Below are positions 18,223 through 26,549 of a DNA stretch of 64,000 nucleotides, piece by piece. The notes beneath the pieces are model-generated. The model was not told the origin of the DNA. It was given only the letters and a program-made list of their open reading frames with translations, and made no database searches. Source of the DNA: Leucobacter sp. PH1c (GTDB lineage: Bacteria; Actinomycetota; Actinomycetes; Actinomycetales; Microbacteriaceae); assembly GCF_000633415.1 (NCBI RefSeq), contig NZ_AYMV01000001.1, positions 38,008 to 102,007 of the forward strand, written 5' to 3'. The position numbers and the translations under genes were made by a program. Numbering within the stretch: position 1 is the stretch's first letter; every line of letters begins with the position of its first letter.

Positions 18223-19215
18223 ATGAACTCTGATCTCGTACTCCTCACGGACAGCGATCTCCCCGGCACCGCCGCCCGGGACACGCTGGCCGCGGCCGGC
18301 CTCCGCGTCGAGGCCGCCCAGACCCGCGATCCCGCGCAGCTCATCGCCGCCGGGCGCGACGCGACGGCGCTCGTCGTGCAGTGGGCCCCCATCACCGCCG
18401 AGGTGATGGACGGCATGCCGCGGCTGCGCCTCATCAGCCGGCTCGGGATCGGCGTCGACATGGTGGATCTCGCCGCGGCGACGGAGCGCGGCATCGCCGT
18501 CGCGAACACCCCCACCTACTGCGTCGAGGAGGTGGCCACGCACACGATCGCCATGGTGCTCGCGCAGGCCCGCGGTCTCGCCGGCTACGACGCCGCCGTC
18601 CGCGCCGGGCGCTGGGCCGCGGTCGACGCGCAGCCCATGTCGATCCGCCCCTCCGCGAGCACCGTCGCCGTGATCGGCTACGGCCGCATCGGCCGCATGG
18701 TCGCCGCCTCGCTCACCGCGATCGGCTTCCGCGTGCTCGTCTCGGATCCGTTCCTCGACGCCGCCGCAGCGACCGCGGCGGGCGTCGTCCCCGCCACGCT
18801 CGACGAGGCGCTCGCGGGCGCCGACATCGTGACGCTCCACGCGCCGCTCACCGAGGAGACCCGCCACCTCCTCAACGCGCGCAGCATCGCGGGCATGCGC
18901 CCCGGCGCGGTCGTGGTGAACACGTGCCGCGGCCCCCTCATCGACGAGGAGGCGCTCGCCGACGCGATCGAGTCCGGTCACCTCGGCGGAGCCGCGCTCG
19001 ACGTGTTCGCCGCCGAGCCGCTCCCCGCGGACAGCCGCCTGCGCGCGAGCGACCGCGTGCTGCTCACCCCTCACGCCGCCTGGTACTCGCCGGAGGCGCT
19101 CGCCGACCTCCCGGTGCACGCTGCGCGCAACGTCGTCGACTTCGTCGCGGGCCGCCCGGTGCCCGCGATTCTCAACCCGGAGGCGCTGACGCGCCGCGAG
19201 GAGGTAGGTGCCTGA
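18223..19215 (+). CDS. D-isomer-specific 2-hydroxyacid dehydrogenase
   Basis: A 330-residue NAD-dependent enzyme of the D-2-hydroxyacid dehydrogenase/phosphoglycerate dehydrogenase family. The Rossmann motif VIGYGRIG is near residue 150, and the catalytic triad residues are Arg in NTCRGPLIDEEAL, Glu in DVFAAEPLP and His in TPHAAWYS. Likely substrates are hydroxypyruvate, glyoxylate or a related 2-keto acid. Here it could reduce or oxidise a two- or three-carbon product of the cluster. No ribosome site precedes ATG 18223, which supports leaderless expression. Its stop overlaps the start of the next gene. Confidence 0.9.
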   Translation: MNSDLVLLTDSDLPGTAARDTLAAAGLRVEAAQTRDPAQLIAAGRDATALVVQWAPITAEVMDGMPRLRLISRLGIGVDMVDLAAATERGIAVANTPTYCVEEVATHTIAMVLAQARGLAGYDAAVRAGRWAAVDAQPMSIRPSASTVAVIGYGRIGRMVAASLTAIGFRVLVSDPFLDAAAATAAGVVPATLDEALAGADIVTLHAPLTEETRHLLNARSIAGMRPGAVVVNTCRGPLIDEEALADAIESGHLGGAALDVFAAEPLPADSRLRASDRVLLTPHAAWYSPEALADLPVHAARNVVDFVAGRPVPAILNPEALTRREEVGA

Positions 19216-20078
19216 TGGAACTCATGCGACTCGGCCAGCCCGGCCAGGAGCGCCCCGTCGTCCGCGACGGCGAGCGCGTCTACGAGCTGAGCTCCCTGAC
19301 CGCCGATATCGACGGCGCCTTCCTCGCCGCGGACGGCATCGCGCGGGTCCGCGCCGCCCTCGCCGAGGGCGCGCTGCCCGAGCTCGCCGACTGGCGCTCG
19401 TTCCGCGTGGGCGCCCCGATCGCGCGGCCCTCCGCGGTGATCTGCATCGGCATGAACTACGCGGCACACGCCGCCGAGTCCGGGTCGCTGCCGCCCGAGC
19501 AGCCCGTCGTCTTCCTGAAGACCCCGAACACCGTCGTCGGTCCGTTCGACGACGTGTTCCTGCCGCCCACCGCCCAGACGGTCGACTGGGAGGTCGAGCT
19601 CGCCGTCGTGATCGGGCAGCGCGCACGCTACCTCGCGAGCCCCGCCGAGGCGCGCGCCCACATCGCCGGCTTCACGATCTCGAACGACGTCTCCGAGCGC
19701 GACTTCCAGCTCGAGCAGTCGGGCGGCCAGTGGTCGAAGGGCAAGTGCTCGGAGACGTTCAACCCGCTCGGCCCGGCGCTCGTGCCCACCGCGGAGGTGG
19801 ACTACCAGAACCTCCGCCTCGGCTCGCGCGTGAACGGCGAGACTCGGCAGGACTCCACGACCGCCGACATGATCTTCCCGGTCGACGGGCTCGTGTACCA
19901 CCTGAGCCAGTACCTCGTGCTTGAGCCGGGCGACGTGATCAACACGGGCACCCCGAAGGGCGTCGCGCTCTCCGGGAACTTCCCCTACCTCGGGGACGGC
20001 GACGAGATGACGATGTGGATCGAGGGGCTCGGCGAGCAGACGCAGCGCCTGCGCCCCGCGGTGCTGCCCGCCGCCTGA
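19215..20078 (+). CDS. fumarylacetoacetate hydrolase (FAH) family protein
   Basis: A 287-residue FAH-fold enzyme. Family marks are ICIGMNYAAHAAE, the metal-site DWEVELAVVIG, FTISNDVSERDFQ, GKCSETFNPLGP and the end INTGTPKGVALS. FAH relatives cleave C-C bonds in 2,4-diketo acids, including 2,4-diketo-3-deoxy-rhamnonate or -fuconate, giving pyruvate and a hydroxyacid. With a dehydratase and several SDRs adjacent, that reaction is the most economical role. ATG overlaps the preceding stop codon (TGATG) and has GAGGAGG upstream. Confidence 0.87.
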   Translation: MELMRLGQPGQERPVVRDGERVYELSSLTADIDGAFLAADGIARVRAALAEGALPELADWRSFRVGAPIARPSAVICIGMNYAAHAAESGSLPPEQPVVFLKTPNTVVGPFDDVFLPPTAQTVDWEVELAVVIGQRARYLASPAEARAHIAGFTISNDVSERDFQLEQSGGQWSKGKCSETFNPLGPALVPTAEVDYQNLRLGSRVNGETRQDSTTADMIFPVDGLVYHLSQYLVLEPGDVINTGTPKGVALSGNFPYLGDGDEMTMWIEGLGEQTQRLRPAVLPAA

Positions 20079-20124
20079 GCGCGGGCTCCCGGGCCCTGGC
20101 CGCCGGCCGTGGGACACTGAACGG

Positions 20125-20805
20125 GTGAGCAGACCGAGCGCCGATCCGCGGGACCCCGCGCACCCCGAGAGCCCCGGAACTCCCGCGCGCCCCAGAGTTC
20201 CCGCGAGCCGCGTGGGGCGCGATACCGTCGCGACCATCGGCATCGTCGTCGCCCTGCTCATCTTCTTCGCGACCGTGCCGCTCTCCGCGCAGGACGGCAC
20301 CGCGTGGTGGCTCATCACCCTGGCGATCGGCTCCTCGCTGCTCCTCGCGGCAGTGCTCGTGCGCATGTTCATGCGCGGGTCGAATCTGTTCCGGCTCCTC
20401 GCGCTCCTCCTCGTGGTGGCGGTCGCGTGCGCGCTCGGCATCTTCACGGTGGCGCGGGAGATGCCCGGGCAGTTCTCGGGCATCGAGACCCGCATCGACG
20501 CGCTCTACTTCACGCTCACCACGATGACCACGACCGGCTACGGCGACATCCACGCGGTCGGCCAGTTCGCGCGCGCCCTCGTGTCGCTCATCCTCGTCTT
20601 TGATCTCGTCTTCCTCGGCCTGTTCGGCGCGGAGCTCTCGCGGATCGCGCAGCGCACGCTCGTGCGGGTGCGGGGCGGGGGCGCCGATCACTGGCCCGCG
20701 GGCGCGTCGGGCGCGGCGGGCGCGGCACCCGAGCGGCGCGCTGAGCGGCGTGCCGAGCCAGCGGAGCCCCGGCCCGCAGCACCCGAGCGGCCGGAGGCCG
20801 AGTGA
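20125..20805 (+). CDS. potassium channel family protein
   Basis: A 226-residue membrane protein with about four hydrophobic helices; the last two flank a pore loop with the selectivity filter TTTGYGD, as in ion-channel family Ion_trans_2. The N-terminal 35 and C-terminal 45 residues are Pro/Ala/Arg-rich and polar, the tail ending in Glu-Pro-rich repeats. No cytoplasmic RCK/TrkA-N domain is fused, so ligand gating is not evident. GTG 20125 is a predicted start. It overlaps the following ClC gene by 4 bases. Confidence 0.82.
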   Translation: MSRPSADPRDPAHPESPGTPARPRVPASRVGRDTVATIGIVVALLIFFATVPLSAQDGTAWWLITLAIGSSLLLAAVLVRMFMRGSNLFRLLALLLVVAVACALGIFTVAREMPGQFSGIETRIDALYFTLTTMTTTGYGDIHAVGQFARALVSLILVFDLVFLGLFGAELSRIAQRTLVRVRGGGADHWPAGASGAAGAAPERRAERRAEPAEPRPAAPERPEAE

Positions 20806-22115
20806 CCCCCGGCGAACTTCCCGGACCGCCCTCGCGCGCCGCGCGCCTCCGCGCCACCGCGAAGCCGCTCATCACCGCGATCCTGATGGGCGGCTTCGCC
20901 GGGCTCATCGCGATCCTCACGTTCCAGGGGATGATGGCGCTCCAACACCTCGTCTGGGGCGACGAGGCGGCGGGCCCGGCGCGGATCGCCCTCACGATCC
21001 TGCTCGGCGGGGCCCTGCTGATCCTGCTCGCGCGCATCGCGCCCACCGAGACTATGGACGAGCTCCTCCGCGACACCGAGCGGCCCTGGCAGCGCTCCCG
21101 CCGCACGATCATCGTGACGGCGCTCAGCGCGATCGTCGCCGTCGCGTTCGGCGGAGCGATCGGGCCGGAGGCGGGGCTGCTCGCGGTCGTCGCCCAGTGT
21201 TCGGCGATCGTGTCCCGGCTCATCGCCCGCGACGAGGCCGGAGCCCGCGCGATCTCCGAGGCCGGGGCGGCCGGCACGCTCGGCGGGCTCTACGCCTCGC
21301 CGCCCGCGGCGGCGGCGCTCGACGGGGATCGCCTCACGCCGAGCCGCTTCGCCTCGCTCGTGGCGGCGGTGTCCGGCTTCGTGGTGTTCCTCTGGGTCGC
21401 GCGCAACGTGTTCGGCGGCGAGGGCGTCACCGCCGTCCCGCTGCCCGCGCCGAGCCCGGGCGCCGACTGGCTGCTCGTCATCCCCGTGCTCGCCGGCCTC
21501 GCGCTCGGCGTGCTGTTCCGGATCCTGCTCCCCGCCGCTCAGCGGCTCGCAGCCCGGCTGCGCCGCCCCTGGCTCGCGACCGTGGCCGGCACCGTGCTGT
21601 TCGCGCTCCTCGCCGCCGCCGTGCCGCTCGTGCGCTTCTCCGGGCACCACGACCTCGGCACCGTGAACGCGCTCGCTGCGGACGATGCCTGGATGCCGCT
21701 CGCGCTCGTCGCCGTGGCGAAGCTCGTCGCGCTCGTGCTCTGCCTCGCCTCCGGCTGGCGCGGCGGCGAGATCTTCCCGCTCATCTTCATCGGGGCGGCC
21801 GCGGGCGCGGCGTGCGCGGCGCTCCTCCCCGGGCTCGATCCGGCCTCGGCCGTGATGATCGCGATGGCCGCGACGGTTACCGTGGGTTGGCGCCGCCCGC
21901 TCGCCGCCTTCCTGCTGCTCGTACTCGTGGTCGACGGCCCGGTGATCGTGCCGCTGCTCGTCGGGATCGGCTGCGGGATCGTGGTGGACAAGCTCTGCTT
22001 CCCGCCCCGCGCGGAGCCGGAGGCCCCGGCCGGAGCGGCGCCCGATGCGGCGCCGGGCACGCCGCCGGGCACGCCGCCCGGCACGCCGCCCGGTTCCTCG
22101 TCGCGCGCGCGGTGA
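20802..22115 (+). CDS. ClC-type chloride channel/transporter
   Basis: A 437-residue ClC-family membrane protein with about ten helices. The family motifs GGAIGPEAGLLAVVA and GWRGGEIFPLIFIGAAAG are present. In the first, the Glu falls after GP rather than before it as in the classic GREGP gating motif, placing it in a divergent branch whose exchange behaviour is unknown. The C-terminal tail has three 12-base repeats coding Gly-Thr-Pro-Pro. The start overlaps the potassium-channel stop (GTGA), suggesting balanced production of a cation and an anion pathway. Confidence 0.87.
   Translation: MTPGELPGPPSRAARLRATAKPLITAILMGGFAGLIAILTFQGMMALQHLVWGDEAAGPARIALTILLGGALLILLARIAPTETMDELLRDTERPWQRSRRTIIVTALSAIVAVAFGGAIGPEAGLLAVVAQCSAIVSRLIARDEAGARAISEAGAAGTLGGLYASPPAAAALDGDRLTPSRFASLVAAVSGFVVFLWVARNVFGGEGVTAVPLPAPSPGADWLLVIPVLAGLALGVLFRILLPAAQRLAARLRRPWLATVAGTVLFALLAAAVPLVRFSGHHDLGTVNALAADDAWMPLALVAVAKLVALVLCLASGWRGGEIFPLIFIGAAAGAACAALLPGLDPASAVMIAMAATVTVGWRRPLAAFLLLVLVVDGPVIVPLLVGIGCGIVVDKLCFPPRAEPEAPAGAAPDAAPGTPPGTPPGTPPGSSSRAR
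22055..22090 (+). repeat. three 12-bp tandem repeats at the ClC C-terminus
   Basis: GGGCACGCCGCC at 22055 and 22067, then CGGCACGCCGCC at 22079, in frame, encoding Gly-Thr-Pro-Pro units. Confidence 0.9.
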
Positions 22116-22173
22116 ATCGGCCGCACCCCGGAACCGCCCCCACCCCGCGCCCCATCGCCGCTATGCTCCGAGC

Positions 22174-24051
22174 ATGAGCATGGGTGGCGGAATGGGCGGT
22201 GGCCGGGGCTCGCGCGTCTCGGGCGGCGACGCCGCGCGGCAGCGCGAGCTGAACAGCCAGGCGCCGAAGGTGGCGGGCCTCGGCAAGCGGATCGCGGAGC
22301 TCTTCCGCCCGTACCGCGGCCCGCTCGCGGTGATCATCGCGCTCGTGATCGTCTCGGCCGCGCTCGCGATCCTGCCGCCGCTCATCACGCAGCGGGTGTT
22401 CGACGACGGCTTGTTCCCGGTCGACGGCTCCGGGCCGAACCTCCCGATCCTCACCTGGCTCGTCGTGGCGATGATCGTCGTGTTCGTGGTCTCGTCGGGG
22501 CTCGGCATCATCCAGACCTACTTCACCGCGCGCGTGGGCAACCGCGTCATGGGCGACCTGCGCGTCCGGCTGTTCTCCCATCTGCAGCGCATGGAGCTCG
22601 GCTTCTTCACCCGCACGAAGACGGGCGTCATCCAGTCCCGCCTGCAGAACGACGTCGGCGGCGTCGCGAACGTTCTCACGAACACGGTGTCGAACATTAT
22701 CGGCAACACGGTCACGGTGATCGCCGCGGCGGTCGCGATGATCCTGCTCAGCTGGCAGCTCACGATCGTCGCGCTCGTGCTGATGCCCGTCCTGGTCTTC
22801 GCACAGCGTCGGGTGGGGCAGGTGCGGGCGCGGATCGCGGGCCGCACCCAGGAATCGCTGTCCGAGATGACGGCGATCACGCAGGAGGCGCTCTCGGTCT
22901 CGGGCGTGCTCCTCGCGAAGACCTACTCGCGGCAGCAGGCGGAGACCGAGCGCTACGCCGACGAGAACCGCAACCAGATCGCGCTGCAGGTGCAGCAGAC
23001 GATGAGCGGGCAGGTGTTCTTCGCGCTCGTGCAGGTGTTCCTGTCGGCGGTGCCGGCGATCGTGTACCTGGTTTCGGGCTGGCTGCTCGCGGAGGCGCAG
23101 GGCACGGGCTTCGACCCGGGCATCACGGCGGGCACGATCGTCGCGTTCACGACGGTGCAGTCGCGGCTGCTCTTCCCGCTCATGGCGCTCATGCGGATCG
23201 CGCTCGACCTGCAGACCTCGAGCGCGCTGTTCGCGCGCATCTTCGAGTACCTGGATCTCGCCCCGGCGATCGTCGACGCCCCCGATGCGGCGCAGCCCTC
23301 GGACGCTGCGGGGCGGGCGGGCCGGATCGAGTTCGCCGACGTGACGTTCCGCTACCCGGACGCGGGGCCGGAGGACCGCCCCACGCTCGACGGCATCTCG
23401 TTCACCGTGGCGCCGGGCGAGTTCGTGGCGTTCGTCGGCGCATCGGGCTCGGGCAAGACGACGATCGGGAACCTGATCCCGCGCCTGTACGACGCCTCCT
23501 CGGGCACCGTGAGCTACGGGGGCGACGACGTGCGCAGTCTCGCGCAGGAGGCCCTCATGGACCGGATCGGCGTGGTCACCCAGGAGCCGTACCTGTTCCA
23601 CGCGTCGATCGCGGCGAACCTGCGCTACGCGAAGCCGGACGCGAGCCAGGAGGAGCTCGAGCGGGCGGCGCGGCTCGCGAACATCCACGACACGATCGCG
23701 GGCTTCGCCGAGGGCTACGACACGATCGTCGGCGAGCGCGGCTACCGCCTCTCGGGCGGCGAGAAGCAGCGGATCGCGATCGCGCGCGTGCTGCTCAAGA
23801 ACCCCCGCGTGCTCGTGCTCGACGAGGCGACGAGCGCGCTCGACACCGTGAACGAGCGGGTTGTGCAGCACGCGCTCGAGGACGCGCGGAGCGGGCGCAC
23901 GACGATCGCGATCGCGCACCGGCTTTCGACCGTGGTCGACGCGGACCGGATCTACGTCGTCGGGGCCGGGCGGATCCTCGAGGCGGGCACGCACGAGGAA
24001 CTGCTCGCAAGCGCCGGCGCGTACGCGGAGCTCTACTCGCAGCAGCAGTAG
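22174..24051 (+). CDS. ABC transporter, fused permease-ATPase (half exporter)
   Basis: A 625-residue half exporter: six transmembrane helices in residues about 45-330, then one nucleotide-binding domain with Walker A VGASGSGKTT, Q-loop VVTQEPYLFH, signature LSGGEKQR, Walker B VLVLDEATSALD and the switch His in AIAHRLST. The N-terminus is a short Gly/Met-rich segment. It should homodimerise or pair with another half exporter to move lipids, drugs or peptides outward. It has its own start after a 58-base gap from ClC, and is followed by an aminotransferase with no obvious functional link. Confidence 0.93.
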   Translation: MSMGGGMGGGRGSRVSGGDAARQRELNSQAPKVAGLGKRIAELFRPYRGPLAVIIALVIVSAALAILPPLITQRVFDDGLFPVDGSGPNLPILTWLVVAMIVVFVVSSGLGIIQTYFTARVGNRVMGDLRVRLFSHLQRMELGFFTRTKTGVIQSRLQNDVGGVANVLTNTVSNIIGNTVTVIAAAVAMILLSWQLTIVALVLMPVLVFAQRRVGQVRARIAGRTQESLSEMTAITQEALSVSGVLLAKTYSRQQAETERYADENRNQIALQVQQTMSGQVFFALVQVFLSAVPAIVYLVSGWLLAEAQGTGFDPGITAGTIVAFTTVQSRLLFPLMALMRIALDLQTSSALFARIFEYLDLAPAIVDAPDAAQPSDAAGRAGRIEFADVTFRYPDAGPEDRPTLDGISFTVAPGEFVAFVGASGSGKTTIGNLIPRLYDASSGTVSYGGDDVRSLAQEALMDRIGVVTQEPYLFHASIAANLRYAKPDASQEELERAARLANIHDTIAGFAEGYDTIVGERGYRLSGGEKQRIAIARVLLKNPRVLVLDEATSALDTVNERVVQHALEDARSGRTTIAIAHRLSTVVDADRIYVVGAGRILEAGTHEELLASAGAYAELYSQQQ

Positions 24052-24081
24052 GGCGCGGCCGCCGCGGAGTAGGATCTTCCC

Positions 24082-25308
24082 GTGCGTCCGATCACCCAGT
24101 CCCGCAAGCTCGCCGGTGTGCGCTACGACGTGCGGGGCCCGATCCTGCAGGAGGCCGAGCGCCTCGAGCGCGCGGGGCAGCAGATCCTGAAGCTCAACAT
24201 CGGCAACCCGGCGCCGTTCGGCTTCGCGGCGCCGCCCGAGATCGTCGAGGCGGTCGAGCGCGCGCTGCCGATCGCGCAGGGGTACACCGACTCGCGGGGG
24301 ATCCTCCCCGCGCGCGAGGCCGTCGCCGCCGCCTACACGGCCGCGGGGGTGCCCGGGGTCGGGCCGGACGACGTGCTGATCGGCAACGGCGTGAGCGAGC
24401 TCATCTCGCTCGTGCTGCAGGCACTCGTCGACACGGGCGACGAGATCCTCGTCCCGGCACCCGACTACCCCCTGTGGACGGCGCAGGTGACGCTCGCGGG
24501 CGGCCGCGCGGTGCACTACCCGTGCGCCGAGGAGCAGGGCTGGCTGCCGGATCTCGCCGCTGTCGAGGCCCTGATCACTCCCGCGACCCGGGGCATCGTG
24601 CTGATCAACCCGAACAACCCGACGGGCGCGGTGTACCCGCCCGAACTCGTGCGCGGCTTCGCGGCGCTCGCCGAGCGGCACGGCGTCGTGCTCATGGCGG
24701 ACGAGATCTACGACCGCATCCTGTACGACGGCGCGCGGCACGAGCACGCGGCGCGGCACGTGGCGGACACCCTGTGCCTCACCTTCGGCGGCCTGTCGAA
24801 GGTGCAGCGCGTGGCGGGATACCGCGCGGGCTGGCTCGTCGCCTCCGGGAACCGGGCGCGGGCGCGCGACTTCCTGGAGGGGCTCACCCTCCTCGCCAAC
24901 ATGCGGATGTGCGCGAATGCGCCGGCTCAGCACGCGATCCCGGTGGCGCTCGCGCCCGGGGGCGACGGCTCGGGGATCGCGGAGCTCTGCGCGCCGGGCG
25001 GACGGCTGCGCGAGCAGCGCGACACCGCGCACGGGCTGCTCACCGAGATCCCGGGCGTGAGCTGCGTGCTGCCGGGCGGCGCGATGTACCTCTTCCCGCG
25101 GCTCGACCCCGAGCGCTTCCCGATCGAGGACGATCAGGCCTTCGTGATCGAGCTGCTGCGCGCCACGCGCGTGCTCGTGACGAACGGGCGGGGCTTCAAC
25201 CTCCCGACGCCCGATCACCTGCGCTTCGTCACGCTGCCGAGCGTCCCCGTGCTGACGGAGGCGATCGGGCGGATCGCGGAGCACCTCGCCGAGATCCGGC
25301 GGGACTGA
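24082..25308 (+). CDS. pyridoxal phosphate aminotransferase, class I (AlaA/AspC-like)
   Basis: A 408-residue fold-type I aminotransferase. Visible are NIGNPAPFGF near the start, the PLP-binding GNGVSELISL, NPNNPTGAVYP, ADEIYDRILYDG and the Schiff-base Lys in FGGLSKVQRVAGYRAGW, followed by a substrate-Arg region near the C-terminus. The pattern is closest to AlaA-type glutamate-pyruvate aminotransferases, an identification made by recall. GTG 24082. It is probably in the housekeeping amino-acid pool rather than linked to the adjacent ABC exporter. Confidence 0.88.
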   Translation: MRPITQSRKLAGVRYDVRGPILQEAERLERAGQQILKLNIGNPAPFGFAAPPEIVEAVERALPIAQGYTDSRGILPAREAVAAAYTAAGVPGVGPDDVLIGNGVSELISLVLQALVDTGDEILVPAPDYPLWTAQVTLAGGRAVHYPCAEEQGWLPDLAAVEALITPATRGIVLINPNNPTGAVYPPELVRGFAALAERHGVVLMADEIYDRILYDGARHEHAARHVADTLCLTFGGLSKVQRVAGYRAGWLVASGNRARARDFLEGLTLLANMRMCANAPAQHAIPVALAPGGDGSGIAELCAPGGRLREQRDTAHGLLTEIPGVSCVLPGGAMYLFPRLDPERFPIEDDQAFVIELLRATRVLVTNGRGFNLPTPDHLRFVTLPSVPVLTEAIGRIAEHLAEIRRD

Positions 25309-25330
25309 GCGTGGAGCGGACGGAGCGCGC

Positions 25331-25789
25331 GTGAGCATCAGGATTCTGGCGGTCGGGAAGAAGCACGAGGCCTGGGTGACCGAGGGGATCGGGCGCTACG
25401 AGCAGCGCCTGCGCAAGCCCTTCGACACGGCGTGGCAGCTGCTGCCGCACTCCGCGCGCGACGGCGAGGCCGCGCGGGCGGAGGAATCGGAGCGGATCCT
25501 CGCGAAGCTCGACCGCGACGCCTTCGTGGTGCTCCTCGATGAGCGCGGGCGCAACGTCGATTCGCCCGAGCTCGCGCGGCGGGTGCGCGCGGAGCTCGAC
25601 GCGGGACGGCAGATCGTCGTGGTGATCGGCGGCGCCTACGGGGTGTCCGACGCCGTGCGGCAGCGCGCGAACTTCGTGTGGAGCCTGTCCGCTCTCGTCT
25701 TCCCGCATCAGCTCGTGCGGCTCATCCTCGTGGAGCAGCTCTACCGCGCCCAGGAGATCTCCGCGGGGCGGTCCTACCACCACGTCTGA
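25331..25789 (+). CDS. rlmH: 23S rRNA (pseudouridine(1915)-N(3))-methyltransferase RlmH
   Basis: A 152-residue SPOUT methyltransferase of the RlmH family, which methylates pseudouridine 1915 in helix 69 of 23S rRNA in the assembled ribosome. Family features are ILAVGKKHEAWV at the start, LLDERGRNVDSPELA, the knotted SAM-binding IGGAYGVSD and the C-terminal HQLVRLILVEQLYRA ending in SYHHV. Length is standard. GTG start 22 bases after the aminotransferase stop codon. Confidence 0.96.
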   Translation: MSIRILAVGKKHEAWVTEGIGRYEQRLRKPFDTAWQLLPHSARDGEAARAEESERILAKLDRDAFVVLLDERGRNVDSPELARRVRAELDAGRQIVVVIGGAYGVSDAVRQRANFVWSLSALVFPHQLVRLILVEQLYRAQEISAGRSYHHV

Positions 25790-25830
25790 GCCTCGGCCAC
25801 AGTGTCGGAGGCCGCCGGTATCCTCCCCGC

Positions 25831-26220
25831 ATGAACCCCTTCCGGCTCTCGACTCGGCGGCGGCCCCCGGCCGCGCGGGCGCGCTCAGCTCGGCCCGGTG
25901 CCGGCGCTGCGCCGCGCGCCGCGGCCCCGGTGCCGCCGCCCGGCGTGGTTGTGCCCTGGCGGGTCACGGAGCGCTCGCCCTCGGGGGTGATCGAGGTGGC
26001 CCACGTCGGCCACGCGCCGCTCACCTCCGTCCGCTTCGCGCTCGCGGGCCGCGGGATGCTGGGGCTCTCCCTCCCGCAGACGGTCCACCCGGGGGAGCGC
26101 GTGCGCGTGGTGCTGCGGGGCGTCCACGCCGAGGCGGCCGCGCAGGCCCCCGACGGGATGCTGGTGCTGCGCTGGTTCCAGGCGGACGGAACGGAGCTGC
26201 TGTGGCCGATCGCGCTGTGA
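25831..26220 (+). CDS. hypothetical protein
   Basis: A 129-residue protein I do not recognise. The first 45 residues are Arg/Ala/Pro-rich and basic; the rest alternates hydrophobic and polar residues as in a small beta-sandwich domain (VIEVAHVGHAPLTSVRFAL; MLVLRWFQADGTELLWPI). No signal peptide or membrane helix. It lies 41 bases after rlmH and is the last gene before the long nrd promoter region. The reading frame has normal high GC third positions, supporting a real gene. Confidence 0.6.
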   Translation: MNPFRLSTRRRPPAARARSARPGAGAAPRAAAPVPPPGVVVPWRVTERSPSGVIEVAHVGHAPLTSVRFALAGRGMLGLSLPQTVHPGERVRVVLRGVHAEAAAQAPDGMLVLRWFQADGTELLWPIAL

Positions 26221-26363
26221 GGGGGCGCCGCAGAGGCCCCGCAGAGGAAGCTCCGAGCTCCGGAGCGCGGTGCGCTGGGCGCGCCCACGGGGCTCCTCTG
26301 GGGGCGCTCGCGCGACACGCCGAGGGAGGGGTGTGCGGCAAATTCTTCCGGGCCCGCTCACCC

Positions 26364-26372
26364 TGTGGATAA
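26364..26372 (-). promoter_or_regulatory. DnaA box upstream of nrdHIEF
   Basis: TGTGGATAA is the exact complement of the consensus DnaA box TTATCCACA. It lies about 100 bases before the NrdR boxes. Confidence 0.6.
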
Positions 26373-26449
26373 CCCCCCGAAAGGGGCGGAACTGCGCCGA
26401 AAGTTCTCCCCAAGCAAGTGGCGTTTCTGGTGGATAGACCGTGAATAAC

Positions 26450-26461
26450 TACATTGATGTA
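26450..26461. promoter_or_regulatory. short palindrome at the nrd promoter
   Basis: TACATTGATGTA has perfect 5-bp arms and a 2-base centre, and partly repeats the neighbouring ACTACATCA. It may be a further regulator site or part of an extended NrdR region. Confidence 0.4.
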
Positions 26462-26462
26462 A

Positions 26463-26510
26463 CTACATCATGTTGTGGTTGGCCGAGGTGTGGTTCACTA
26501 GATGTAGTGC
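26463..26510. promoter_or_regulatory. tandem NrdR boxes before nrdH
   Basis: Box 1 CTACATCATGTTGTGG (26463-26478) and box 2 TCACTAGATGTAGTGC (26495-26510) fit the 16-base NrdR pattern; box 2 has perfect CACTA/TAGTG arms. Start-to-start spacing is 32 bases, the three-turn spacing typical of NrdR pairs. NrdR with bound dATP represses ribonucleotide reductase operons. Confidence 0.8.
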
Positions 26511-26549
26511 CTCGGGGTGAGGCGCGAGGTTGTTCGAGAAGGGCGTGAA

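Larger units (their letters stand above)
26221..26549. other. 329-base regulatory region of nrdHIEF
   Basis: No gene is seen. The region changes from GC-rich to AT-rich near 26430. It contains a perfect DnaA box at 26364, a short palindrome at 26450 and two NrdR boxes at 26463-26510. Confidence 0.7.

Noticed and set aside
21877..25338. Very long open frame (over 1100 codons) on the minus strand
   Set aside because: It lies opposite well-recognised ABC exporter and aminotransferase genes, is Arg/His/Asp-rich with no domain, and results from GC-rich codon bias.
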